A stretch of DNA of 64,000 bases from Galerina marginata (Eukaryota > Basidiomycota > Agaricomycetes > Agaricales > Galerinaceae): the NCBI GenBank assembly GCA_023014335.1, contig JAECYW010000006.1, forward strand, positions 62,001-126,000. The letters run 5' to 3'. Position 1 is the stretch's first letter, and every line of letters begins with the position of its first letter. The notes below the pieces were generated by a model. That model had not been told where the DNA came from. It did no database searches and saw only the letters and a list, made by a program, of their open reading frames with translations. The position numbers and the translations under genes were made by a program. Shown here piece after piece: positions 36,701 to 46,545 of this stretch.

Positions 36701-39011
36701 GCCTGGGAGCCCTAGCTCGGCCTCTGCGTCCTCTGCGGTTTCGAAAAGCTCCGCCTTTGCCTTCCGTAGGTCTGCGGCGTCTTGCTTCTCCTCGGCGAGG
36801 GCAGATTTGCTGAGAAAATGAGGGATGCCGCATAGGCGTCCCACGGCAGCGGTGTCCTAAACGAACGTTGAGATGGTGTAACGAAATAAGGAGTTCGACT
36901 GAAATACATGCCTGGTTAGATGTTAGCAAAGGGGTCGCAGTCGCTATAAGTCTGACTTGAGATAGCCCAAGCAAGGCTAGGGCGGCGGCATGCTTTGTGT
37001 TATTCCGAAACTCGTGGCTTTCGTCTAGAGTTACGGAAAGCCATTTTTGGCCGAATAATGTTTTCGGGGCCAACCTGTCGAAATGGGCGAGGCGAGTACA
37101 AGGATCCCAGGGCAATTTGCCGCGGGCTCGGCTTTTTGTAAAATGTAATTTTGAAAAATTGTTTACGACGGCCTAGAGACGTATGAGGGTAGAAGGCTTA
37201 GAGAAATGGGTAAATACGCACTGAATGAGAGGCAATCACGATTCGATTCGTGCTGTGCAAGGATTTGGAGAAGGGGCTCGACGAATCCCAGAATTTCTCT
37301 TGGGCTTCCTTTCCCGACTCGTATACGAAGATGTCCACCTTTCCAGGTTTGAAGAGGACACGAAGCTCCGACTCCCATTGCGCGAGAATGGTGCCAGGAA
37401 CGACGATGAGGTGAGGAAGCATCGGGAGTGATTTTTCTTTACCGAGGTACGGGTTTTGAGCTGTAGCAGCGGTCAGTTTCGACTTCAACGTGAAGAATGT
37501 ATGCTTACCGATGATGGGAGGAGGGGGCAAATTCTTCTCCTGTCGAAAAGCTAGGTCGGATAGAAGCGCGATCAACGCTCCGGCCTGGAAGGTTTTCCCG
37601 AGCCCAACCTCGTCGGCAAGGAGCACGCCGGGGATGTGATCCGCAGAAGGTTTGGGGCTAAATAGATTTCGAACGATGGCGTGAACTCCAGCCAGTTGAT
37701 GCCAGTGCAGTGCGATGGGCTTGAGGTCGGGAGACAGTTTTTTCGGGTCGGTTTCGGAGAAGAGGTGTTGGAATTTGGAATCCCAAGCGGTTAAACCGTT
37801 CACGTGGCGATGTCGGTTAAAGAGAATTGGCAACCCGTTCTTGAAGCCAAGGTTGTGGCACAGCTCCTCGGGCTTCATTTTCGACTCGATTTCGACCCCA
37901 GGATCCGCCGCCGACTCGTTAGCCGGTACTCCAAAGGGAATGGAGAGCTTGGGTTGAGTGTCGATGATGGGCTCCCAGCCAGCTGTGGGTTCGGTTTCGA
38001 AATAGTCCGCATACAAGTTGATAATGTCGTCGAGGTCCTCTTTTTTTGCGAGCTGCTGGAGGGACACAGCCTCAACGTTGCATAGCCCTAGGTTTTGTTA
38101 GACGTGAGGGAGGAAAAGGCAAGAAAATAACGTACGTTTGGGCTGGGGACCTTCTTTCACAACCTTCGGAGCTTTGGCTTTAATTTTGGCACCAAGTCCC
38201 TCCATGAGTCGCCTGAGTTCGTCGTCCATTTGTTCGATGTTGGCGAGGGTGTCCGGGTCGTCGAATAATTCGGCCAAGGCCCTCCATCGCTGAACTGCAC
38301 GAATGGCCGTCGAGATTTTTCCTTTTGTAAGTTTATCGCGTTCTAGATCTGCAAACTCGTTAGGTAGTGGTAAAGAGAAAAGGAAAATAATTCACCTCCG
38401 AAAGCGACGCGAGCCCCCGCCTCCAGAGAGGCTAGCTTTTGTTTACTTCGCGAGATTTGTTTGGTCAGCGTCGACCATGTGCGCTGAGTGAGCTGCAGGG
38501 TAGGTACGCGAAGCTTAAAAGGCAGCAGGCCAGTTCTGTCGACAGATTCAGGCCCAAACAATGAGGTGGCGACTTCGTCTAGAACCATAGGGAGGTAGAA
38601 GTTGGCGAACTGTTTGTTTTTGCTGTCCGAGTTCTTGTGATAGACGCTGATGGGATGAATGTCTTTCGCAGCAAGAATTTCTGTGATACGGTTATGGATT
38701 TTCCACTTCCCCCAGTTGGCGGTCACCCAGGAGCGCCAGAAATCGCGGCCAGGAATAACGGCGCCGGTACGTGACGAGGAGAACTTGATTTTGGCGTTTT
38801 CGCCCTCAACGGCCTTGTACTGAGAGAAGTACGAGGACACCGAGTCGCTGTTGGCGCGAGTCCAGCCAGGAGGGAGTTGGGCATCGTCGTTTTCGGAGAA
38901 TAGACCGTTACGGATTCCAGTGATTTTCTGCCAAGTTGAGTACTTCCAAGGCGCCCCGTCACCGTCGTTGTACAAGCTCACGAGGGCGCTGGGGGTGGTG
39001 TGGCTGGGCAT
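33786..39011 (-). CDS. SNF2-family ATPase, 15 exons, one apparent 1-nt frame break
   Basis: Minus-strand exons begin 39011, 38348, 38087, 37460, 37173, 36856, 36379, 36000, 35774, 35531, 35105, 35001, 34928, 33996 and 33895, ending at 33786. The protein would be about 1500 aa. The ATPase core shows Walker A DEVGLGKT (~residue 435), Walker B DESHEFRN (~600), SAT-like IATATPLL and helicase motif VI GRIYRQGQTKNVYCYHIL (~965). The helicase lobes are split by a long acidic insertion. The C-terminal 450 aa are Ser/Pro/Gln-rich with repeated SSLNK-xx-xAASASQR pieces and a basic end (GPNKHPRK). The intron at 36857-36911 uses a GC-AG donor. Near 37136-37144 a T-run (CATTTTTAC) puts the exon one base out of frame. 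This is either sequencing error, a young mutation or an alternative intron. The family remodels chromatin or moves on DNA; a partner role to the neighbouring dioxygenase is inference. Confidence 0.8.
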
Positions 39012-39099
39012 AGAGGCGAGGTTGAAGATGCGGATGCGGAGAAGTGTAGAAGCCTCTCAATAAAAAAAGAGGTAGGGTTTTTTTTTTTCAGGTCATGAG

Positions 39100-40230
39100 C
39101 ATTATATATTGGAACTACAGATTAAGTTCGGCGACCGTAGATCTAGGGTGGGAGAGGCCGCTCCAGCCGTCGTTCGTAGAGCGTCAGGAATGGTAGTTCC
39201 GATCTATTCTCAGCATTGTAAGTATTTTAGCGGTTAGGGATGTGGTACAGGAAAAAAACTCACAAGGACTGACGATCGACGATCCCCAAAAAATTAGGCA
39301 CGTAGCGAGAAGACGGTTGCTGAGGCTGTCGTTCGTAGAACGTCAGGAGTCAAGGCATCCGATCTATTCGCAGCGGTGTAAGTAACTTAGCGGTTAGGGA
39401 TATGATGCCGAGATACAAACTCACGGGAATGAATGACGATCTACGATCCCCAAAGGGGGAGAGGACGGATCTTCTCTAAGTTTCAGGTGTAAGGGTAAAG
39501 CCCTATGATTGTAGTGAGTTCCCTTGGGGTTTGAGGTACGACGAAGAGAACAAAACTTACGCGAATGGAGGTGCATATGATCACCTAACAGGGAGGCAGA
39601 TTTCAGTACGAAAAAATGCCTACTAGGCTGCAGACGTTCAACCCAAGAAGAAAACATGCTTCTGCGGTACGAATAAACCGCGAGAACGTTAACGATGTTG
39701 TGCAATCTATTCGCCAATCGTCAGAATACAGGAGGTTACAAATTCAAAAAAGAAAAGGCAGGAACTCACAAAAGTTGACGTTCGTCGATCCCCAGCGTGA
39801 GCAATAGGGGAGGAATATAGCTATTTTCGACTATTAGAGCGGTTAGGGATGGCCAGTAGAAATGAATGCTTACCGAAATGGCGATGCGCGATCGCCGTTG
39901 GCAATGGTAGGCCGAATTTCGTATGGAGATCTAGAAGTTCCATGTAAGCGGTTAGGGATTCGATGTAATGCTAAGGACGTACCAAGGCGACGTTCTACGT
40001 ACGTCCGAAGAATGAACAAATCCCCATGGCGCGGTTGGAAGCGGTTAGGGATTTGGGCCCTGCGTCTTTTCATCACGAAGTGACGCCGATGGCTGACTTG
40101 CTGAGTCCATCCGTAAGCGCGAAGCACCTACGGTGGATATCCATAGGATCTAAGGCATCCGACGTAGAAGCGAAGCTCCTACGTGGATGTTGGTGGCCGT
40201 GGTTGGTCGTGGTCGTGGTCGGGAGCAAGA
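39100..40230 (-). promoter_or_regulatory. hairpin-rich leader upstream of the SNF2 gene
   Basis: Read in the sense of the SNF2 gene, this 1.1 kb starts with hairpins at 40162 and 40110 (reversed GTAGGAGCTTCGCTTCTAC and CTAGG-type cores). It continues with GACG...CGTC palindromes. Five copies of ATCCCTAACCGC (plus-strand AGCGGTTAGGGAT) occur near 40040, 39948, 39838, 39389 and 39229. Each copy follows a GTGAG-like donor and precedes an AG, with CTAAC as a plausible branch site. The layout suggests a multi-intron 5' leader. No protein frame runs through it. Confidence 0.5.
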
Positions 40231-40277
40231 GTTGAACGGAACGGCGGAGTTCGAAATGCGAGTGATGATGTCGGGGC

Positions 40278-40300
40278 CAAATTCGGACTTGGTCCGAATT
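40278..40300. repeat. perfect 10-bp-arm palindrome
   Basis: AAATTCGGAC, spacer TTG, GTCCGAATTT. It lies almost exactly between the leader that reads left into the SNF2 gene and the hairpins that read right towards 42.3 kb, so it could be a divergent operator-like site or an old element junction. Confidence 0.6.
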
Positions 40301-40329
40301 TGTTGCCTCTACACTCTCCTCCCTCTTCC

Positions 40330-41050
40330 TTGACCCATGTAGGTGCTTCGCGCCTACATTGGGCTATGAGTTCCCTCTGCAACGTAAGGGCTTCGCCTCT
40401 ACGTATGCTCTCTCGGTAATTTCGACATCTACACGGCCGCCTGGTCCGGCTCGGGATTTCGCACTCCAGGATGTGGCGCGACGACTCGGGGAATCGAAAA
40501 CTACCCCTGCTAGGACCCTTCTCGCCGATAATTCAGCCGTGGCCTTAGCTCCATATTCCCAAATCTACGGCTCTTTTGTTCATTCTAACCTTAACCAACT
40601 GGCGGTATCCCGCCACCCCATCTCTTTTTTTTGGACTTTGTAACTACTACGCGATCTCGCCGTGCCTGACGCTCTTCGATCGTCAGCTTGTTGCCTTCTT
40701 GCGCCTCCATATCTCGCTTGACGCTCTTCGATCGCCACCGTCTTGGCTTTTCCCACTTCATTCAGTTATAGCGCTGGCTTTTGTACCTGACGTTCGACGA
40801 ACGACCGTTTCTACGCTACCTCTTCTCCTCTGACTTTCGTCGATCGTCTTTTTTTTCGCTTCCATTTCTCTGATGTTCGGGTTCAATTTTTCCCATTTTA
40901 TTCAGGGAGAGCGTCGGCCTTTGTACCTGACGTTCGACGAACGTCCGTACCTACGCTCCTCCATTTTTTCTGACGCTCGTCGATGGTCCCTTTCTTATCT
41001 CCCAATTACCTTCTCAATCGCAGCCTCGAAAGATCGCTCTTGTACTACAT
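40330..41050 (+). promoter_or_regulatory. hairpin-rich segment reading towards the 759-aa gene
   Basis: Contains hairpins at 40338 (GTAGGTGCTTCGCGCCTAC) and 40382 (ACGTAAGGGCTTCGCCTCTACGT, written here in two parts: ACGTAAGGGC and GCCTCTACGT around TTC). Palindromes follow at about 40670, 40725, 40797 and 40929 (GACGTTCGACGAACGTC, perfect). Orientation is plus. The downstream gene is 1.3 kb further on, so this may be a solo leader copy separated by a MITE. Confidence 0.45.
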
Positions 41051-41321
41051 AGGCAAAATATTCACTCAATAAACTAAGAGCTAACTCCTGAAATTATTTT
41101 CGCCTGTACTGTTTGCTCCCGACGGCGCCCTTGAGAGTGAGTACATCCTATTTACTCTCCATTCTGTGCAGGGTTAATTGATTTCAATCGTGATTTAGTA
41201 CTAAGCGAGCGTCGACGACCATCAAGAATGTACCTGAAGCCCTAGAAGTCAAAACTGCGCATGTTCCACGACTAATCGGACAGAATAAATTCCATGACGG
41301 ACCAAGAACGTCAGTGTCAAT

Positions 41322-41711
41322 AAGGACTGCCATGGATAAATATAGATTTCGGACTCAGCTTAAGAGAACGCCAATTGTGCAGGCAATTCTAACGATGGGG
41401 CTCTAGTTTTGAGCTTGTTTTGTAGCTAGAATACTAGGCTTTACTGTAAAAATAGTTTGAGTACAATGTATTGAGAAATGAGGCAGAAAATCGAAGAAAG
41501 GCAGACGGATGACATATGGATGGATATCCGCGGGTAAATATCCCCGTTTCATTTTATGAGGCAGGAGATGATCAGATTATTTTACGACTTTGGAATACTA
41601 TTCTACTATGTCTATTCGATCTACTGTCCAAATTTTATGCGGCCAGGCCCTGTATTCGCGGTGAAAAGTCAATTTCAAATTTCATCCACGGATATCCATG
41701 GCAGTCCCTAG
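41322..41711. mobile_element. MITE-like element with ~20-bp TIRs
   Basis: Left end AGGACTGCCATGGATA and right end (reverse complement) GGGACTGCCATGGATATCC. Both are flanked by TA, consistent with a Tc1/mariner-type target duplication. About 390 bp and non-coding. Internal A/T-rich sequence has further GGATATCCGYGG pieces. Confidence 0.55.
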
Positions 41712-41959
41712 TCAGTGATACCCAACTTTAGGTGGGCACCGTTTCGCGCCCACTAAGATTTTAAATTCGGGATTTACTTGTCATCTGGCTAGAGGATATA
41801 TATGCTAGTCTACCTACGCCCAGTGTAATGAGATTATAGACAAAGTAAATTTATTACTACTAAGTTCTCATTCTCTGATATGTCTTTTGAGGACTTTGAT
41901 TCGAATTGCGACGACTTAGAATATTTCTGCGAATTCTGTCATGTGATCACATCAAACGC

Positions 41960-42342
41960 GCTTTCTCATGCGAATTCGGATCTCCTTTCAACCTCTGTCC
42001 CTTACCATCCGCATAGGTGCATCGCGCCTATGCTGGGGGTTTCAGATATATCCCCGAAGCCGGCTTTCTCGCATGTAGTTACCCCCCACATCCGTACCTC
42101 TAACTAACCACACTCACATTGTTCACCTTGTTCCATTCAACCAACCCATCCATCTCCAGCACGGTCCGCCTAGGAAGCTTCGCACCTACGCAGGATCTTG
42201 TTTTCTCAACGCCTAGAGGCCCAGTAATATCCACGTCGGCTGCTTCGCTCCGACGGAGGATCCAGTTTAGGACCTCTAAACTACTGAACTTTGCTGTTGC
42301 CTGTTGACTTTGCTATCTGCCGTACTTTTCGAATCAACCCCG
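41960..42342 (+). promoter_or_regulatory. 5' region of the 759-aa gene with covarying mini-hairpins
   Basis: Three foldbacks: GCATAGGTGC-ATC-GCGCCTATGC (42011-42033), CCTAGGAAGCTTCGCACCTACG (about 42169, imperfect, quoted in full as CCTAGGAAGC then GCACCTACG) and CGTCGGC-TGCTTCGCT-CCGACG (42234-42255). All share the GCTTCGC-like core found upstream of the 2OG gene but have different stems. Confidence 0.5.
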
Positions 42343-44729
42343 ATGCCACCTGCTGCTCCAGAGAACCTTCCCGTCGTAGAGTTCTCCATTGGCGATTTCT
42401 GCAGCCAGGCAAAAGCCTACGTCACCCCCGAGCTCGACAAGGCTGCCTTCATCGCGTTCGTCCTAAACGGCCGTCATGAAGGCCGACAGGTCGTCCTTAA
42501 TCCCCTTCTACATCGGCCTGCCACGGCTGATTTGAAGGTCGTTCGCGACTACGATTCCCTTCTCGGAATAGATCCCCAGGTCCGCGTCCATGCCGACCTT
42601 ACTTTCAACCTTCTCCCGAAGCCTGAGGATGTTCTTCGAAGTGACATCCATATTAAATATTCGTGGGTATGTATCTAAAATCTACTTAATTACCCTCTTC
42701 TAACGTTCACATATTCTACAGGATGATGAGACGGTGCCAGTACACAAAATACCCAATGTTGGCATCGGGAAATGGCTTATCCATACCCTTCTCCGTGTTA
42801 TGATCCCCGCCCTCTACGTTCACGGCCGAGGCCCTTCCGTCAGCATCGAAAACATCCGCATTTTATATGAATGCGGACTGTACCCTGCTGTTCGTAGGTT
42901 GATGGGGGAGGGGGCGAAAGATTGGCCGGCCAGATTTGCGAGCGAAATGTTTCGGGCGAAAAACACTAGCGGGAAAATTAGCGGCCAAACCAAGATGTTC
43001 CCCAAACACTTGGTCCCCTACCTCGGCGATGCTATTCGTGAAGAGCTGGTCAACCGCGGCGTGGAATGGGGGGGGTCTATTGTGTTCCTGCATCAGGTGC
43101 GCGGGGTGAAGAACACAACCCGGCACCAAGTTCATGTGGATGCTGTCGACCATGCTTTCGAAAGGTTCCTCGAAGGGAACGGCTTTGTTTATGACGAGAT
43201 CGTCGCCAATGGCGACTTCTATATCGATATAGGCCTCGAGACGACGTCCAAATCGGGGGAGTGTCTGGCGTGGCGAACGGACTCACATCACCATATCATT
43301 GGTCGCATCCTCGACATCGACGAAGTCCGCGCCGACAAAATCACTCGCCCGACCAGCAGCAAGTATGTCCGAGACATGACATCCCATATGCCACAAGTCT
43401 CGGGCTGTCGAGTCACCCCAGGTGTTCAAGGCGAGGGTACTTATCACAGCCGCTACGTCCAGCTATACCAGACAGATAAGTCTGTCACGGCGCATAAGGA
43501 GGGATTCCACCACGCGAAATTCATCAAGGGCTCAGCTCTTCTTGAACGGAAGGGTGTTGGGTTCCTTGAACAACTTTACCTTCTATATATTGAATCATCT
43601 TCCGTCGTCCAAGCCCATGCGCGCGCGGAGGTCCGAGTTCCCATTGAATACTACTCGCAGCCTTTCGGCAATTTTACCTTCTTGCTTCTGTCGCAATCTT
43701 TAATAACCGTCCCGAAAATCTTCTGGTGGTAAGATATCTACTTTTTCGTCAAACTAATCAGTACTAATTATCTATTCAAGGGGTTTGCGGGCATTTCGTG
43801 CCTTGGCCTGTCAGTATATAATCTACGAGATGGAGGAATCCACGGCCAGGCTTCGTGTCAGAGACGAGGCACTGTTGCTTATGGCGTCCATTCCATGGCT
43901 TGTTAACAGCCTTCATTGCACCCCGGATCTTGGCCAGGCGTCTCGAAATCTTCTTACCGCTATCCTCCCTCACATACCCAAGGAAGGTGCCGATCTCGAC
44001 GTCCTTCCCTTTGTGACCTCCATCCGAGACGATGACCACCAAGAGGACGAAAGCGACACTGACAGTGAGGATGATGATTTCTTCCCGCGGCATGTTGCCG
44101 CTAATGCAAATACTGTCCCCAGCATAATTCATGGCCTCGTATTCCCTAATCTTATCAGATTCGGTGATGGGTTTCCATGTCCTCGATACTATCGAACTGG
44201 TCAGTTTATAACCGACAAAACCTTCAAGTTCATTTTTGAGAAAGACCTGGAGGACGTGCAAGATATTCTGTTTAGTGGCGGGTTAGTCCAGAAATCAAAT
44301 CCTGATCGCGTACAAAACAAAGTACGAAAGACATTACGTTATATCGCAGAGGAAGACATGGCTCCTATGTTCAATCTCAAAGATCAAGGATGTTATCTTA
44401 ACCCTGTTACCATCCAGGACGATGGCTCCGACAATGAAGAACTTGAACCCGATGCTATTGATGAAGACATGAACATTCCTGATATTGATATACAGCTCAG
44501 TGTCCTCTGGCGACAATTTCTCTTCGATATAACCCAGAAGGCTCCGAATATGGCAGGGGCTGGCAAGACGTCATACATCAAACTTACCAAGGAGGAACAG
44601 CAAAATGTCGACGAAGCAACATACCAAAATCGTGAACTCAGTGAGTACACCGCAAGCACACGTAGGAATTGCGGGGATCCTCGAGCCCCAGATATGATGT
44701 TGGCAATTACGTCGAAAGCACTCATATGA
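42343..44729 (+). CDS. uncharacterised 759-aa fungal protein
   Basis: Three exons, 42343-42666, 42722-43728 and 43781-44729, with introns of 55 and 52 bp. They keep frame and give 759 aa. The ATG at 42343 is chosen because the longer frame opens only with TTG. I do not recognise a domain. Visible landmarks are IGKWLIHTLLRVMIPALY, HGRGPSVSIENIRILYECGL, a His-rich SHHHIIGRILDIDEV patch, a Tyr-rich YHSRYVQLYQTDK and an acidic DESDTDSEDDDFF stretch. It is not catalytically interpretable. The last ~30 codons read into the tandem repeat that begins at 44640. A good GTGAGT donor exists at 44641, so the true 3' end may be an exon lost or displaced by the repeat. Such orphan proteins are plausible passengers of mobile elements; that is inference. 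Confidence 0.65.
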
Positions 44730-44990
44730 ATTGTGGGGATCCTAGAGCCCCAGATATGAGCTTGGTGATTATGCCGAAAGCACTCATATGAATTTCGGGG
44801 ATCCTGGAAGGTCAAATATAATGTCAGTTAGTTCATTGCAAGCACACCTATAAATTGTGGGGATCCTCGAGCCCCAGATATGAGGTTGGCGATTACGTCA
44901 AAAGCACTCATATGAATTTCGGGGATCCTAGAGCCCCAGATATGAGCTTGGTGATTACGCCGAAAGCACTCATATGAAGTCCGAGGATTC
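44640..44990 (+). repeat. ~62-bp tandem repeat with palindromic core, five units
   Basis: Units begin near 44674, 44739, 44800, 44859 and 44920. Each has GGGGATCCTCGAGCCCC (or GGATCCTAGAGCCCC), then AGATATGAGSTTGGYGATTA, then AAAGCACTCATATGAA. GGGG/CCCC flank an inner GATCC...; CATATG is also palindromic. The third unit is degenerate. It interrupts the 3' end of the 759-aa gene. Confidence 0.75.
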
Positions 44991-45029
44991 TCAGAAAACA
45001 GATGCAAGGTCTGTCAATATAAGATAATG

Positions 45030-45170
45030 TGCTCCGCAAAAGCCAGGGATGAGTCAAAATCACCTAGGGATAAGCCAAAAGCAGGTAGGGATGACCCAAA
45101 AAGCAGGTAGGGATGAGCCAGGGAGTGGGTAGGGATGGCCGTAGGGGACTAGGGATGGACCAGGGATTTC
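45030..45170 (+). repeat. short degenerate TAGGGAT tandem
   Basis: Seven or so copies of (G)TAGGGATGRNCCA or AGGGATGAGCC spaced 18-25 bp apart. It resembles the TTAGGGAT motif in the 39-40 kb leader only in its core. No further function seen. Confidence 0.5.
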
Positions 45171-45670
45171 AAAAAAAAATCACTAATAACCTTGAATCTA
45201 AGCACTAGAAAACCATCTTCGCGAGTAAGTGGAACATATTTTGGAGAGTTGGGTGACGAAATACAAAATTTATGGGAGAAAAGCATCCTAGGGGTTCGGG
45301 ATGCGATCATGAATTGGTATCCACGAAAACATCCAGACAGCGTGGAAAGGAAATGGCGGGGTGAATTGGGAACGTGCCAACAATCCTTGACCTGAAGTGT
45401 AATCGATTGTCCGCCGGCAAATACCTGAACGTGAACGTCACCTGTACCTTCAATGACCAACTCGGTTCCAAATGCCGTACGATGAATCTTGCTTCCAGCG
45501 GAATAGGTCACGAACATCGAACGCTCAGAGAAGATGCTAGATGGTAGTGTTGTGTCGACGACGAGATAGGGCGCTGGTTTGGGTGATGACTGTAATTTGG
45601 GATTAGGCTTTGGTTCGCGACGAGACAAGTGTGGTGCAGAGGGCCGTGATTTCCGGACTTTTGGCGGCAT
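45149..45670 (-). CDS. copia-type Pol beta-barrel-domain protein, probably retroelement-derived
   Basis: A 173-aa open frame from ATG 45670. After a basic Pro/Ser-rich start (MPPKVRKSRPSAPHLSRR), it carries YLVVDTTLPSSIF, SMFVTYSAGSK and LQVKDCWHVPNSPRHFLST. This follows the order of the copia/TNT1-94 Pol segment: degenerate protease-like D-T, a middle strand region, then the LxVPxxxxxLLS motif. The canonical DSGA is replaced by VDTT. No integrase or reverse transcriptase follows. Either a decayed retroelement piece or one of the short stand-alone proteins of this type in Agaricomycetes. The TAG-rich end near 45149 may be past the true splice site. Confidence 0.55.
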   Translation of the reverse strand: MPPKVRKSRPSAPHLSRREPKPNPKLQSSPKPAPYLVVDTTLPSSIFSERSMFVTYSAGSKIHRTAFGTELVIEGTGDVHVQVFAGGQSITLQVKDCWHVPNSPRHFLSTLSGCFRGYQFMIASRTPRMLFSHKFCISSPNSPKYVPLTREDGFLVLRFKVISDFFLKSLVHP

Positions 45671-46545
45671 TGGCAGAGGTTGGTGGAAGGCGGGCTAAAA
45701 TCAAAAGAAAAACAAGCTAGAAAAGAAGGAACCTGGAGCGCAGCTAGAGAAAAGAATGTCCAGATGTCCAGAAAGGCAAAAGCGACTGAATATATGCGCT
45801 GAATTTCGAAAATATGACAGAAAGTCGCAGAGTTGCAGGAGAAAGAAGACAATTCGGTGAGGCAGCGAAATGGCAGTTGATAAACAGAGTTGAGATTACG
45901 GTTGACCGAAGGCAACCGACTGCGGAGGTCACAGGTGCAGGTTTCAAGTTCGAGGACCGTACAAATGCAAAGGCAGGTGCAAGGATCTACAGAAGCGGCC
46001 CAAGATGCGGGCGTGTAGTGGTTTCACGACAGAAATACAGTAGAGCACTGCAGAGTCGGACAGAGAATGACGAGAGTGATGAGGAAGGTGCAGGGGATGA
46101 CCGGATGTCGTTGACTATCGGGTTCCTTTTGGCCGGATGCCTACAGGCTATGTATCGGGTTCCTGACTTCCTAAGAATTGAAATAACGAATAACGTTGAA
46201 ACGCGAGAGGGTTCGACAGCGCGCGCGGAAACCGAACGGGCCAAAGTCGATGTCGGACGAATGTACGGTATGGAGGGCCGCAAGGTCGGACAGTGATCAA
46301 AAGTTTGATTTGATGCGGCTGTGGAAAGCGGCAGTTGTCGTGAAAAATGGTCTATAGCGATGCGGCGGGGCCCATAACCTGTTGACAGGGCCGCAGAGAC
46401 GAGACACGACGGGTGAAAGTAATGGATTGAGATGAAGGAACACAGGCGAGTAGCTACGGAATGAACTAGATACGAGCCGTGGGAACAAATCATGATGTAG
46501 ACGACTGAAGGGCACAGACTTTTAGTCCAACAGTGAACAGTCATG
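45671..46545. other. intergenic region, no gene seen
   Basis: A plus-strand open frame at 45814-46296 (160 aa) and overlapping minus-strand frames show no recognised motif, so none is called. The last ~90 bp (from about 46480) are a degenerate copy of the satellite palindrome spacer ending in CAGTGAACAGTCATG. Confidence 0.4.

Noticed and set aside
45814..46296. 160-aa plus-strand open frame
   Set aside because: Overlapped by equally long minus-strand frames, no motif recognised, and placed beside repeats.
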